Below are positions 55,309 through 64,000 of a stretch of 64,000 bases of DNA, piece by piece. The notes under the pieces are model-generated. The model saw nothing but the letters and a program-made list of their open reading frames with translations. It was not told where the DNA came from and ran no database searches. The DNA comes from a bacterium (lineage in GTDB: Bacteria; Zhuqueibacterota; QNDG01; JAGLOF01). The stretch covers positions 1 to 64,000 of the forward strand of contig JAFGRY010000009.1 in assembly GCA_016934955.1 (NCBI GenBank). The letters are read 5' to 3'. Each line of letters starts with the position of its first letter. Position 1 is the first letter of the stretch. The position numbers and the translations under genes are program-made.

Positions 55309-55632
55309 TTATACAGTAGCTTTGCGCAGCGCATGTTTGAGTTCTTTAATTTTTTTCCGGGCGGCCCGGTATTCATCAGGTTTTTTAGCGGCGAGGGCGT
55401 TGTCCCGTTTTTTCTTGAGCTCGCGAATATTCTGCCTGATGGCTGTTTTATTGACACCGACGACTTCGTGGTGTTCGTGCATCGGAATATCCATCGCTTT
55501 GCAGATGGCTTCGATCAGATGATCCTTGTTCATCTGTGTGTATCCCTTGACGGCTTCATGGTCAAGGCCCTTGGCGATTTCCAGGAGCTGGGGTTTGTTC
55601 ATGTGTTTCATTTCTTTGAAAGAGGCCGGCAT
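55309..55632 (-). CDS. small Rho-N/SAP-like protein
   Basis: A 107-aa basic protein. Residues 8-50 (MKHMNKPQLLEIAKGLDHEA, MNKDHLIEAICKAMDI) resemble the Rho N-terminal/SAP-type helix-extended-loop-helix that binds nucleic acid. The C-terminal half is a lysine- and arginine-rich helix (IRELKKKRDNALAAKKPDEY). AGGAGG precedes its ATG. It ends one base past the open frame of the propeller gene, so co-transcription is likely. It could be a nucleoid- or RNA-binding protein; this is inference from fold likeness. Confidence 0.65.
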   Translation of the reverse strand: MPASFKEMKHMNKPQLLEIAKGLDHEAVKGYTQMNKDHLIEAICKAMDIPMHEHHEVVGVNKTAIRQNIRELKKKRDNALAAKKPDEYRAARKKIKELKHALRKATV

Positions 55633-55903
55633 GATTATTCCTCCTTGTTCACTACTGACAGGCTGAATACCTCTGGCGAATGGCGTGAGAAATGGACAAT
55701 GAAAGTCTGTGTAGTGAATCTACGAAAAAAAATCTGGAAAATAAAGAAAAAATGTGGAATAGCGTTGAGAGAGCATGAGGAAAGGCGGCGTGAGTGAAAA
55801 TAGTGAAAAAAGGTTTTGTTTAGCCCTAAAAATTATTACATTACTCGATGTTCTGAGCATGAACGGTAAACGGCGTTTTAAATAACAGGAGTACCAGTAA
55901 GTT
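55633..55903. other. divergent regulatory gap upstream of the methylmalonyl-CoA operon
   Basis: AT-rich 271-bp gap that must hold the promoter of the eight-gene operon. TTGTTT (about 55816) with an ACATTA-like -10 is the best plus-strand candidate, weak. AGGAG lies about 12 bases before the mutase ATG. I looked for a cobalamin riboswitch (B12 box) because the mutase is B12-dependent and saw none. Confidence 0.35.
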
Positions 55904-57577
55904 ATGTCTGAAAAAAAGAAGCTGGAAAAGGCCCTGCAGGAGTGGGAAGACAGGGTGTTGAAAAAGACACTTGACCATTTTCCGGAACGCAGGGAGACAT
56001 TTACCACCGGCTCCGGCATGGAGATCGAGCGCCTGGCGCTGCCGGATGGGGGAGACGCGGACCGCTACACGGAAAAACTCGGGTTCCCGGGCACGTATCC
56101 ATTCACCCGGGGCGTGCAGCCGACCATGTACCGGGGACGCTTCTGGACCATGCGCCAGTATGCCGGATTCGGCACCGCGGAAGAGTCCAATCAGCGGTAC
56201 AAATACCTGCTCGGCCAGGGCCAGACAGGGTTGTCGGTCGCATTCGATCTGCCGACTCAAATCGGATACGACTCCGATGATCCCCATTCCGTGGGAGAGG
56301 TCGGGAAAGTGGGCGTGGCCATCGATACGCTTCGTGATATGGAGATACTTTTCGACGGCATCCCCCTGGACAAAGTGTCCACTTCGATGACGATAAACGC
56401 TCCGGCTTCTGTCCTTCTCGCATTTTATATCGCCGTGGGAGAGAAGCAGGGAGTATCCCGCGATCAGCTGCGGGGTACGATCCAGAACGACATTCTCAAG
56501 GAGTACATCGCCCGCGGCACCTACATCTTTCCGCCGAAGCCGTCGCTGCGGCTGATCACCAATATTTTTGCATACTGCGCCAAAGAAGTGCCGCAGTGGA
56601 ACACTATCAGCATCTCCGGATACCACATCAGAGAGGCCGGATCGTCAGCAGCCCAGGAAGTGGCTTTTACGCTTGCCGACGGTATTGCTTACGTCAAGGC
56701 CGCGCTTGCCGCCGGGCAGGATGTGGACACGTTCGCCGGGAGGCTGTCGTTTTTCTTTAACGCCCACAATGATCTCCTGGAAGAGGTGGCGAAGTTTCGG
56801 GCGGCCCGCCGAATCTGGGCGAGAGTGATGAAAGAGCAGTTCGGCGCGAAACAGCAGAAATCCATGATGCTCCGCTTTCATACTCAGACCGGCGGCAGCA
56901 CCCTGACCGCGCAGCAGCCCGACAACAATATTGTCCGGGTTGCCATCCAGACGCTGGCCGCGGTGCTGGGCGGGACCCAGAGTCTCCACACCAACTCCCG
57001 GGACGAGGCGCTGGGGCTTCCCACTGAAGAGGCCGTCCGCATCGCCCTGCGCACCCAGCAGATCGTTGCCCATGAATCGGGAGTCGCCAATACCATCGAT
57101 CCTCTTGCCGGTTCCTATTTCGTCGAGTCGCTGACCGACCGGATCGAGCAGCAGGTCAATGAATATCTGGCTAAGATCGAAGAGATGGGCGGCATGGTGC
57201 AGGCGATTGAAAAAGGGTATGTCCAGAAGGAGATACAGGATTCAGCGTACCGGTACCAGAGGGAAATCGAGAGCGCCGAACAGGTTGTCGTCGGTGTGAA
57301 CAAATTTCAGATCCAGGAAGAGGCGCCCAAGGACATTCTCAAGGTCGATCCGGCCCTGAGAGAGCTGCAGTCGAAAAAGCTGGCTGCGGTACGGGCGGAG
57401 CGGGATCAGTCCGCGGTTGATGCCGCTCTCGCCGCGCTTCGTGCAGCGGCGAAAGATACCGGGATCAACCTCATGCCCCATATTCTCGAGGCGGCAAAGC
57501 GGTATGCGTCCCTGGGTGAAATCTGCAATGTGCTCAGGGATGAATTCGGCGAATACAGGGAGTCTATTATTCTCTAA
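55904..57577 (+). CDS. mcmA1: methylmalonyl-CoA mutase large (catalytic) subunit
   Basis: A 557-aa catalytic TIM-barrel subunit that interconverts succinyl-CoA and (R)-methylmalonyl-CoA by a radical mechanism. Hallmarks are [78 protein letters not shown] and [20 protein letters not shown]. The B12-binding domain is absent here and encoded by the next gene, the split form common in archaea and many bacteria. First gene of the propionyl-CoA operon. Confidence 0.97.
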   Translation: MSEKKKLEKALQEWEDRVLKKTLDHFPERRETFTTGSGMEIERLALPDGGDADRYTEKLGFPGTYPFTRGVQPTMYRGRFWTMRQYAGFGTAEESNQRYKYLLGQGQTGLSVAFDLPTQIGYDSDDPHSVGEVGKVGVAIDTLRDMEILFDGIPLDKVSTSMTINAPASVLLAFYIAVGEKQGVSRDQLRGTIQNDILKEYIARGTYIFPPKPSLRLITNIFAYCAKEVPQWNTISISGYHIREAGSSAAQEVAFTLADGIAYVKAALAAGQDVDTFAGRLSFFFNAHNDLLEEVAKFRAARRIWARVMKEQFGAKQQKSMMLRFHTQTGGSTLTAQQPDNNIVRVAIQTLAAVLGGTQSLHTNSRDEALGLPTEEAVRIALRTQQIVAHESGVANTIDPLAGSYFVESLTDRIEQQVNEYLAKIEEMGGMVQAIEKGYVQKEIQDSAYRYQREIESAEQVVVGVNKFQIQEEAPKDILKVDPALRELQSKKLAAVRAERDQSAVDAALAALRAAAKDTGINLMPHILEAAKRYASLGEICNVLRDEFGEYRESIIL

Positions 57578-57604
57578 TAATACTATTTTAACAACGGATA
57601 GCGT

Positions 57605-58012
57605 ATGGCAAAAAAGATACGAATACTGATCGGCAAACCGGGACTGGACGGCCACGACCGGGGTGCAAAATACATCGCCCGCGCCCTCAAGGATGCGGGA
57701 TATGAAGTTGTCTATACCGGTATCAGACAGTCTCCGGAAGCCATTGCCCGCACCGCGGTACAGGAAGATGTCGATTTTGTCGGCCTCAGCCTTCTTTCCG
57801 GGGCGCACAATGAGCTGTTCCCGGAGGTGATCAGGCAGCTGAAGCAGGAAAAGGCTGACGACATCATCGTCTTCGGCGGCGGTGTGATTCCCGATGACGA
57901 CATTCCCGGTCTCACGGCAGCGGGGATCGAGGCGGTCTTCACACCGGGCACGCCGATCAAGGATGTCATTGCATTCATAGAAGCCAACAGGGAACGGGTT
58001 GAGAGCAAATGA
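57605..58012 (+). CDS. mcmA2: methylmalonyl-CoA mutase B12-binding subunit
   Basis: A 135-aa cobalamin-binding domain protein with the base-off/His-on signature: GKPGLDGHDRGAKYIARALK (DxHxxG), VGLSLLSGAHNELFPEVIRQ (S-x-L) and VFGGGVIPDDDIPGL (GG). It completes the mutase with the preceding gene, 27 bases away. Its stop overlaps the meaB start (ATGA). Confidence 0.97.
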   Translation: MAKKIRILIGKPGLDGHDRGAKYIARALKDAGYEVVYTGIRQSPEAIARTAVQEDVDFVGLSLLSGAHNELFPEVIRQLKQEKADDIIVFGGGVIPDDDIPGLTAAGIEAVFTPGTPIKDVIAFIEANRERVESK

Positions 58013-58965
58013 GCCTTGCCCGGAACATCATTCAGGGTGATATCAGAGCTATTGCCAGGGCGATGACCTGGATCGAAAACGAGCATGAAGCCAAGGAACA
58101 ACTGATCGACGAAATTTTCCCCGACTGTGGAAGGGCCACGGTCTGGGGCATCACCGGCCCGCCCGGGGCCGGAAAATCAACACTGACCGATCAGCTGATA
58201 ACCCGGGAGCGCCGGCAGGGCAGAAAAGTGGGGATTATAGCAGTGGATCCCAGTTCTCCCTTCTCCGGCGGCGCGATCCTTGGTGACAGACTCCGCATGC
58301 AGCAGCACGCCACCGATGACGGCGTGTTCATCCGCTCCATGGCCTCGAGAGGGCACCTGGGCGGTGTTGCCGGCAGCACCGGCGACGCCGTGAAAGTGCT
58401 CGATGCCGCGGGTTTCGACACAATTATCGTGGAAACCATCGGTGTGGGCCAGACGGAAATCGAAGTGATGGGCATGGCGGATATCGTGCTTCTTGTTCTC
58501 GTCCCGGGACTCGGCGACGAAATACAGGCTCTGAAAGCCGGTGTCATGGAGATCGGCGATCTCTTCGTGATCAACAAGGCCGATCGTGACGACGCCGGCA
58601 AGATCAAGGCGGAAGTCGAGTATGTGCTGGGATTGAAATACGCGGAGAATATGGCCGCGAAAAACCCGGTGCTCATGGTTTCCGCGCTGACAGGTCAGGG
58701 AATCGACGACCTGCATCACTCCTTGTACTCCTACCTGAATCTGATCCGTTCCAGCGGCACGCTCGAACAACGGCGGAGAGACCGCCTGGCCGGCGAACTG
58801 CGCACGATAGCCGCCGCCAAAATCGAAGCACTCGTGCATTATCATCTGGACTTCGAAGACCGGCTGGACAGCTGGGTAGAGATGCTCTATTCCAGGAAGG
58901 AGAGTCCTTATGGATTAATGAACGGGCGGATTGAATCATTAATCAAGGAGCTTACAGACAAATGA
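58009..58965 (+). CDS. meaB: MeaB-type GTPase chaperone of methylmalonyl-CoA mutase
   Basis: A 318-aa G3E-family GTPase (MeaB/ArgK/MMAA) that protects and reloads the B12 mutase. P-loop GITGPPGAGKSTLTDQLI, switch regions VGIIAVDPSSPFSGGAILGD and DTIIVETIGVGQTEIEVMG, and the base motif FVINKADRDDA. It sits between the mutase and the epimerase with four-base overlaps on both sides, a translationally coupled set. Confidence 0.97.
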   Translation: MSLARNIIQGDIRAIARAMTWIENEHEAKEQLIDEIFPDCGRATVWGITGPPGAGKSTLTDQLITRERRQGRKVGIIAVDPSSPFSGGAILGDRLRMQQHATDDGVFIRSMASRGHLGGVAGSTGDAVKVLDAAGFDTIIVETIGVGQTEIEVMGMADIVLLVLVPGLGDEIQALKAGVMEIGDLFVINKADRDDAGKIKAEVEYVLGLKYAENMAAKNPVLMVSALTGQGIDDLHHSLYSYLNLIRSSGTLEQRRRDRLAGELRTIAAAKIEALVHYHLDFEDRLDSWVEMLYSRKESPYGLMNGRIESLIKELTDK

Positions 58966-59378
58966 TTTCGAAGATCAATCACATTGGAATCGCCGTAACG
59001 TCTCTGGACGCTCACATCCCCTTTTACCGGGATGTGCTGGGACTGGAGATGACCGGAGAAGAGGTGGTCCCGGAACAGAAAGTGAAAGTGGCGATGTTCA
59101 GGGTCGGGGAGGTGCAGATCGAACTGCTTGAACCGACCAGTGAGGACAGCCCCATTGCCGGGTATCTGGCGAAAAAGGGCGAAGGCATCCATCACATCGC
59201 CTATGCAACGGACGATGTCGCCGCCGAAATAGACGGACTCAAGCGGAACGATATCCGCATGATAGATGATCAGCCCCGGAACGGCGCTCATGGCACGCGG
59301 ATCGCATTTCTGCATCCGGCATCCTCCGGGAGAGTGCTGACAGAGATCTGTGAGTCCGGGAGCGGGTCCCATGAATAA
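58962..59378 (+). CDS. mce: methylmalonyl-CoA epimerase
   Basis: A 138-aa VOC-fold metalloenzyme swapping (R)- and (S)-methylmalonyl-CoA. Family features: INHIGIAVTSLDAHIPFYRD (first metal His), VQIELLEPTSEDSPIAGYLA (Glu), KGEGIHHIAYATDDVAAEI (His), FLHPASSGRVLTEI (Glu). It overlaps meaB by four bases and the carboxyltransferase gene by eight. Confidence 0.96.
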   Translation: MISKINHIGIAVTSLDAHIPFYRDVLGLEMTGEEVVPEQKVKVAMFRVGEVQIELLEPTSEDSPIAGYLAKKGEGIHHIAYATDDVAAEIDGLKRNDIRMIDDQPRNGAHGTRIAFLHPASSGRVLTEICESGSGSHE

Positions 59379-60921
59379 AGAACGGAAAATCCTTGAACTA
59401 AAGGAGAAACAGGAACTGGCCAAGATGGGCGGCGGCCAGAAGCAGATAGACAAACAGCATCAGAAAGGGAAGCTCACCGCCCGGGAACGGATCTCGCTGC
59501 TGCTCGATGAAAACAGCTTTGAAGAGCTGGATATGTTCAGAGTCTCGAACAATGAGGCAAACAGCGCCGAGACCGCCCACATGTACGGTGACGGTATCGT
59601 CACGGGCTACGGGACGATTCACGGACGACTCGTGTTCGTCTACTCCTTTGATTTTACCGTGTTCGGCGGATCGCTTTCCCAGGTCGTGGCTGAAAAAGTG
59701 GTCAAGATTCAGCAGATGGCGGCCAAGGTCGGCGCGCCCATCGTCGGCATCAATGATTCCGGCGGCGCCCGCATTCAGGAGGGTGTCGATTCCCTTGCGG
59801 GTTACACCAGTATTTTTCTCAACAACGTTCTCTACTCAGGAGTCATTCCCCAGATCAGCGCTGTTGTCGGCCCAGCGGCCGGAGGGGCGGTCTATTCTCC
59901 GGCGCTTACCGACTTCATCTTTATGGTCCGAAGCACCAGTTTCATGTTTCTCACCGGGCCCAAGATTGTCAAGGCGGTGAACCATGAAGATGTCACCGCG
60001 GACGAACTGGGCGGGGCCGATGTACACGCATCCCGAAGCGGCATTACGCATTTTACCTACGATGACGAACAGACCCTGTTCGCGGGTATCCGGACGCTTA
60101 TGAAGTATCTGCCGCAGAACAACACGGAGGAGCCCCCGGTCATCCCCAACGACGATCCGGTGGACCGCATCGAGCCCGATCTCAATTATATCGTCCCCGA
60201 TAATGCCAACAAGCCGTATGATATGAAAGAGGTGATCCTGAAAGTGCTCGACAACGGGGAGTTCGTCGAGGTGCAGGAGGCCTTCGCCCCCAATGTCGTC
60301 ATCGGTTTCGGTGAGCTCAACGGCCGGGTCGTCGGGGTGGTCGCCAATCAGCCGAAGCATCTTGCCGGTGTTCTCGACTGCAACGCCTCAAGCAAGGCGG
60401 CCCGCTTCATCCGCACCTGCGACTGCTTCAACATCCCCCTCATCACGTTCGAGGACGTTCCCGGCTTCATGCCCGGCACCGTGCAGGAGTTCAACGGGAT
60501 CATCAAGCACGGGGCGAAAATGCTCTATGCCTACGCGGAGGCGACGGTGCCGAAAATCACCGTCATCACCCGCAAGGCGTACGGCGGCGCCTTCTGCGTC
60601 ATGAATTCCAAGCATCTGCGGGGGGATATCAGCTATGCCTGGCCGTCGGCGGAAATCGCGGTGATGGGGCCCGAAGGGGCGAGTCAGATCATCTATGCCA
60701 AAGAGGTCCAGGACGCGGAAAATCCGGAAGAGAAGCTCCAGGAGAAAATTCAGGAGTACCGGGATAAATTCGCGAATCCCTACGTCGCCGCGGGCAAGGG
60801 AATCATCGATGAGGTGATCGAGCCCAAAGTGACCCGTTACAAGCTTATCAAGGCGCTGGAGATGCTCCAGAACAAGCGGGATACCAATCCCCCCAAAAAG
60901 CACGGCAACATTCCCCTGTAA
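59371..60921 (+). CDS. mmdA: methylmalonyl-CoA decarboxylase alpha subunit (carboxyltransferase)
   Basis: A 516-aa acyl-CoA carboxyltransferase with two crotonase-type halves: GKLTARERISLLLDENSFEE, GSLSQVVAEKVVKIQQMAAK, GINDSGGARIQEGVDSLAGY and GGAVYSPALTDFIFMV in the first; VVGVVANQPKHLAGVLDCNA, FEDVPGFMPGTVQEFNGIIK and KAYGGAFCVMNSKHLRGD in the second. The same fold serves propionyl-CoA carboxylase, but the adjacent OadB-type pump and absent biotin carboxylase favour the Na+-pumping decarboxylase. The ATG at 59371 matches the conserved start. Confidence 0.93.
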   Translation: MNKERKILELKEKQELAKMGGGQKQIDKQHQKGKLTARERISLLLDENSFEELDMFRVSNNEANSAETAHMYGDGIVTGYGTIHGRLVFVYSFDFTVFGGSLSQVVAEKVVKIQQMAAKVGAPIVGINDSGGARIQEGVDSLAGYTSIFLNNVLYSGVIPQISAVVGPAAGGAVYSPALTDFIFMVRSTSFMFLTGPKIVKAVNHEDVTADELGGADVHASRSGITHFTYDDEQTLFAGIRTLMKYLPQNNTEEPPVIPNDDPVDRIEPDLNYIVPDNANKPYDMKEVILKVLDNGEFVEVQEAFAPNVVIGFGELNGRVVGVVANQPKHLAGVLDCNASSKAARFIRTCDCFNIPLITFEDVPGFMPGTVQEFNGIIKHGAKMLYAYAEATVPKITVITRKAYGGAFCVMNSKHLRGDISYAWPSAEIAVMGPEGASQIIYAKEVQDAENPEEKLQEKIQEYRDKFANPYVAAGKGIIDEVIEPKVTRYKLIKALEMLQNKRDTNPPKKHGNIPL

Positions 60922-60933
60922 GGAGAAAACGGT

Positions 60934-61296
60934 ATGATTGAGAATATTATCGGAAATCAGGGGTTCGTTATCGCGTTGAGCGGGCTTCTTGTCGTGTTCA
61001 GCGGACTGGTGCTGATCGCGCTGGTGATCCATCTGTTCAACCGCGTTTTTGAAACATCCCAGCCCGGCAATAACGCCGGAACCGGTACAGCTGGTGAACG
61101 GCCGGTACGGAAACGGCTGCTGAAGAGCACACCGGTGCCGCCGGAGCATTTATGCGCCATCACCGCCGCTCTGGAAATCTACCGGAAACTCTACTATGAC
61201 GCCCTTGACAGTAAAATCACCTTTATCAGGGGAGAGCAGCAGACGGCATGGAAAACGGGCGGCACATTCGGACAGAGATCGCATTTTCAGAGGTAA
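60934..61296 (+). CDS. mmdD: OadG-family (delta/gamma) subunit of the sodium-pumping decarboxylase
   Basis: A 120-aa small membrane protein with one N-terminal helix (GFVIALSGLLVVFSGLVLIA), a charged linker and a soluble tail. It matches the OadG/MmdD role of anchoring and assembling the decarboxylase. AAGGAG lies eight bases upstream. The C-terminal part (LCAITAALEIYRKLYYDALD) resembles that seen in many MmdD proteins. Position between the carboxyltransferase and biotin carrier is canonical. Confidence 0.85.
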   Translation: MIENIIGNQGFVIALSGLLVVFSGLVLIALVIHLFNRVFETSQPGNNAGTGTAGERPVRKRLLKSTPVPPEHLCAITAALEIYRKLYYDALDSKITFIRGEQQTAWKTGGTFGQRSHFQR

Positions 61297-61299
61297 TCG

Positions 61300-61767
61300 A
61301 TGAAAGACAAAGAACTTGTTTTGGAAATAAACGGCCGGGAATACACTGTTGTTGTCAATGAGTTTTCGGCCAGGGAAGCAACCGTCAGTGTGGACGGGAA
61401 AAAATACACGGTTGGATTGAAGGACCTGGGCGCCGAACAGGCGGCCGCGGTGAAACCCCATGCGCCGGTCGTGAAAGCGAAAACGGTTACCGTCAGTCAC
61501 GGCGGCGGCAAGCCGCTGCATCGTCCCGAAGCGCTTGCCAAAGCGAATACGATACTGGCTCCCCTGCCGGGCCAGATCATCGACATATTCGTCGAAGAAG
61601 GAGAGACGATCGAAGCGGGGCAGCGGGTCTGCATGCTGGAAGCGATGAAGATGGAGAACGAGGTGAACGCCACCATCGGCGGCGTTGTCGTCGATATCCG
61701 GAAAAAAATCGGGGAAACGGTCAACCAGGGCGACGCGCTCTTCATCCTGAAGCCCGTGGAGGGCTGA
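61300..61767 (+). CDS. mmdC: biotin carboxyl carrier subunit
   Basis: A 155-aa biotin carrier. The C-terminal biotinyl domain has the biotin lysine in CMLEAMKMENEV and the GQIIDIFVEEGETIEAGQRV strand pattern. The N-terminal part (VLEINGREYTVVVNEFSARE) is a beta-rich linker. It carries CO2 from the carboxyltransferase to the OadB-type membrane subunit. Confidence 0.93.
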   Translation: MKDKELVLEINGREYTVVVNEFSAREATVSVDGKKYTVGLKDLGAEQAAAVKPHAPVVKAKTVTVSHGGGKPLHRPEALAKANTILAPLPGQIIDIFVEEGETIEAGQRVCMLEAMKMENEVNATIGGVVVDIRKKIGETVNQGDALFILKPVEG

Positions 61768-61768
61768 T

Positions 61769-62938
61769 ATGGATGTATTCCTGAAAGTAATAGAAACCAC
61801 CGGGTTCGCCAATATTTCACCGGGGAACCTGGTGATGATCGCTATCGGCTGTATCGCCATCTATCTTGCAATCGTGAAACACTATGAGCCGCTGCTGCTG
61901 CTGCCCATCGGGTTCGGCGTCATCGCCGGAAACATCCCTTCCCTGGCCTCGCTGCCCATCGGCGTCTATGACACGGTGGCGAACGGGTACGGGCAGAACA
62001 GCGTGTTCAGCCTCCTCTATTTCGGGGTCACATCCGGCATCCTGCCGCCCCTGATTTTTCTCGGGATCGGAGCGCTGACGGATTTCTCCTCCCTCATATC
62101 CAATCCCAAATCAGTGCTTCTGGGCGCGGCCGCCCAGCTCGGCATCTTCGTCACCTATCTGGGGGCGCTGATGCTCGGGTTCACCAACCTGGAGGCCGCC
62201 TCCATCGGGATCATCGGCGGCGCCGACGGGCCCACGTCCATATTCATTTCGTCCCAGCTGGCGCCCCACCTGCTGGGGCCGATCGCCATTGCGGCCTACT
62301 CCTACATGGCCCTGGTGCCGCTGATTCAGCCGCCGGTGATGAAGCTGATGACGACGAAAAAGGAGCGGCTGATTCGCATGAAGCCGCCCCGCATGGTGTC
62401 GAAGCGGGAAAAGATTATTTTCCCGATCATTGTCACCATCGTTTCCGCGCTTATCGCTCCCGGATCACTTTCGCTGGTCGGTATGCTCATGCTGGGGAAC
62501 CTGCTCAAGGAGAGCGGCGTCACCGAACGGCTGGCAAAGTCGGCGGGAAGCGCCCTGCTCGACATCTGTACGGTGCTGCTGTCATTCGCGGTGGGCGCGA
62601 GCACCCAGGCGACACGCATCGTCGACGGGGTCAACGTCGGCTTCCTGACGCCGAAATCGATCCTCATTTTCGGGCTGGGACTGCTCTCCTTTATCATCGC
62701 TACCTTCGGCGGTCTGCTCTTCGCCAAGATCATGAACCTGTTCCTCAAGGAAAAGATCAATCCTCTGATCGGAGCGTCGGGCGTTTCCGCTGTCCCGGAT
62801 TCGGCCCGGGTGGTGCAGCAGTTTGCGCTGAAATACGACAAGGACAACCATCTGCTGATGCAGGCGATGGCATCGAATGTGTCGGGCGTGATCGGATCGG
62901 CGATCGCGGCGGGGGTGTTTATCGGGATATTCGGATAG
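61769..62938 (+). CDS. mmdB: sodium ion-translocating decarboxylase beta subunit
   Basis: A 389-aa membrane protein with about nine to eleven helices. The family signature IIGGADGPTSIFISSQLAPH contains the conserved aspartate of the Na+ path; LLPIGFGVIAGNIP and MLMLGNLLKESGVTERLAKS are also conserved. It decarboxylates carboxybiotin and exports Na+. Last gene of the operon, one base after mmdC. The set gives energy-conserving propionate formation. Confidence 0.97.
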   Translation: MDVFLKVIETTGFANISPGNLVMIAIGCIAIYLAIVKHYEPLLLLPIGFGVIAGNIPSLASLPIGVYDTVANGYGQNSVFSLLYFGVTSGILPPLIFLGIGALTDFSSLISNPKSVLLGAAAQLGIFVTYLGALMLGFTNLEAASIGIIGGADGPTSIFISSQLAPHLLGPIAIAAYSYMALVPLIQPPVMKLMTTKKERLIRMKPPRMVSKREKIIFPIIVTIVSALIAPGSLSLVGMLMLGNLLKESGVTERLAKSAGSALLDICTVLLSFAVGASTQATRIVDGVNVGFLTPKSILIFGLGLLSFIIATFGGLLFAKIMNLFLKEKINPLIGASGVSAVPDSARVVQQFALKYDKDNHLLMQAMASNVSGVIGSAIAAGVFIGIFG

Positions 62939-62972
62939 GATTATAGAGCAGCATGGACCTTCATCGACGCGA

Positions 62973-63001
62973 CCCTGACAGGGTCCAAGACCCTGTCAGG
63001 G
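62973..63001. repeat. nested palindrome between convergent genes (REP-like)
   Basis: CCCTGACAGGGTC (62973-62985) and GACCCTGTCAGGG (62989-63001) form a perfect 13-bp stem with a CAA loop; each arm is itself a near palindrome (CCCTGACAGGG). It fills the short convergent gap and ends at the stop of the next gene. It lacks a T tract; it may act as a bidirectional barrier or be a dispersed repetitive palindrome. Confidence 0.75.
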
Positions 63002-64000
63002 TTAGAATCCATAGACCGTGAACGGTATCTCATCCGGCCGTCCGGGCGAGATGTGAAATGCAGGATCGGATCCATGTTCCATGATGATGCAGCCGAATGT
63101 CGACGTGTTGTTGATGTAAGATGAGCGGGAGGCAAAGACCGCCTTGAGGATGTCGATATCGACGGGGACGGAATTGCTGCTGAAGTGCTGGAGCAGATTG
63201 CTGTACCGGTAGCAGTAGAATGTATACTCCTCCGGCGTTTTCCCCTGAGCGGCAAGATCCGCGACGAGCTCATCCGTAAGATTGAAATTGGCGAGCGGGT
63301 GGTTGGTGTGATAGGTGAAGCGGGCGCCGGGAAAGGGCAGATGAGCGGCGACCGTGTTCCGGGAGCATTCATAGGACGCGGCGCTGTCAGCGGATCCGAT
63401 GAGATAATTCTGTCCCGAGGCATGGGTGACGGTGCTGATGAACTCTATCGCTTCCTCGAAGGAATTCAGACCGAGAATCCCCCGCACGATAAACGCCACC
63501 GGCAGGCCGTCCCGTCCCGATTTGAGCTGCAGGATCGAATTGACCGTGACCGAGAGGGGGCTTTCGTTCATACCGCAGGCGCCGATCAATCCGGGATAAG
63601 TGAATACATAGGTCTGCGGACCACCCTCCGGCACCAGGTGAAGCACTGTCTGGTAGCCGTGGAAAAAGGGGATGTCGAGATTCTGGCCGGTGAGGACCGG
63701 GTGGTCCGCTGTTTTGTTGACACCGAAGGTCGTGCAGGAATGAAAGTCCGGACTGCCCCCCTGACACCAGATCTCATCCACCAGCTGAAATACAAACATC
63801 GTTTCCAGATCCACTTCGGCCCCCGCGGCCAGACCCTCCAGCTCCCGCCACAGTTCAGGTGTGTACTGTTGAATCGCCGTTTTATAATCGGTTCGCGCGG
63901 CGAATTCGTGAATGAACGCGTCGGGTGACACCAGCAGCGTATTTCGAAGATAGTCTTTCCACTGAATGACCAGTGACCTGATCACCGGCTTCAGCCCGCT
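63002..64000 (-). CDS. C45/choloylglycine hydrolase-like Ntn hydrolase, truncated by the window end
   Basis: At least 327 residues of a peptidase C45 (acyl-CoA:6-aminopenicillanic acid acyltransferase-like) protein. The helix LEGLAAGAEVDLETMFVFQL precedes the probable nucleophile cysteine in SCTTFGV, where autocleavage exposes the N-terminus; TGQNLDIPFFHGYQT and RFTYHTNHPLANFNL follow. The frame continues past GTG 63985 to the window edge (SGLKPVIRSLVIQWKDYL), and the family normally has a further 30-50 N-terminal residues, so the true start is outside. Linear amide hydrolysis is likely; substrate unknown. Confidence 0.85.
   Translation of the reverse strand, partial: SGLKPVIRSLVIQWKDYLRNTLLVSPDAFIHEFAARTDYKTAIQQYTPELWRELEGLAAGAEVDLETMFVFQLVDEIWCQGGSPDFHSCTTFGVNKTADHPVLTGQNLDIPFFHGYQTVLHLVPEGGPQTYVFTYPGLIGACGMNESPLSVTVNSILQLKSGRDGLPVAFIVRGILGLNSFEEAIEFISTVTHASGQNYLIGSADSAASYECSRNTVAAHLPFPGARFTYHTNHPLANFNLTDELVADLAAQGKTPEEYTFYCYRYSNLLQHFSSNSVPVDIDILKAVFASRSSYINNTSTFGCIIMEHGSDPAFHISPGRPDEIPFTVYGF

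Noticed and set aside
55633-55903. Cobalamin riboswitch upstream of the B12-dependent mutase
   Set aside because: No B12-box-like conserved segment was visible in the gap.

Overview
The window looks like the replication-origin region of a Gram-negative, probably anaerobic bacterium of the Fibrobacteres-Chlorobi-Bacteroidetes (FCB) supergroup or a related uncultured phylum. The grounds are a SprA-type type IX secretion (T9SS) translocon gene, two large secreted proteins ending in a T9SS-like C-terminal domain (Asn-Pro-Phe-Asn-Pro motif), LptF/LptG, a PorT-like barrel, and a Na+-pumping methylmalonyl-CoA decarboxylase cluster. No rRNA or tRNA gene was found, so the phylum is inference.

Region by region. 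0-2.3 kb is accessory DNA that I read as a decayed integron: a broken intI (two homopolymer frameshifts and an internal deletion that removes catalytic residues), a frameshifted small ORF, an attI-like stretch, and a cassette-like unit carrying a secreted alpha/beta hydrolase that ends in an attC-like imperfect palindrome. 2.5-10.7 kb holds a 1766-aa secreted protein with 17 repeats and a T9SS-like tail, and a patatin/POTRA/BamA-type outer membrane protein. 10.8-21 kb is a leftward chromosome-maintenance block: dnaA, dnaN, dciA, gyrB, gyrA, archease, an acidic unknown and a FecR-like protein. DnaA-box-like sequences lie on both sides of dnaA, so a bipartite oriC is likely. 21.3-39 kb, also leftward, holds pyruvate phosphate dikinase with a strong promoter enclosed by an inverted repeat, a C-terminal processing protease with tmk, an inositol-phospholipid/pantothenate group (ino1, panD, CDP-alcohol phosphatidyltransferase) with rsmI, the two halves of lysine-ketoglutarate reductase/saccharopine dehydrogenase, and sprA.

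39.2-48.4 kb runs rightward: lptF-lptG, then the classic rpmH-rnpA-yidD-yidC-mnmE-mnmG-rsmG string. Two perfect parS sites lie between mnmE and mnmG, but parAB is not in the window. 48.5-55.6 kb is mixed: a YkgJ-like fragment, a VOC protein, a barrel protein, a cupin, endonuclease III, a 2-hydroxyacid dehydrogenase, an S4 protein, a second T9SS-tailed secreted protein and a Rho-N-like small protein. 55.9-62.9 kb is one rightward operon: both methylmalonyl-CoA mutase subunits, the MeaB chaperone, the epimerase and the four subunits of a sodium-translocating methylmalonyl-CoA decarboxylase. Together they convert succinyl-CoA to propionyl-CoA plus CO2 while exporting Na+. The window ends inside a C45/choloylglycine-hydrolase-like gene.

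The most unusual items are the relic integron with intI in the same orientation as its cassette, the promoter enclosed by an inverted repeat upstream of ppdK (possible inverton), and the combination of a SprA translocon with two predicted cargo proteins close to oriC.
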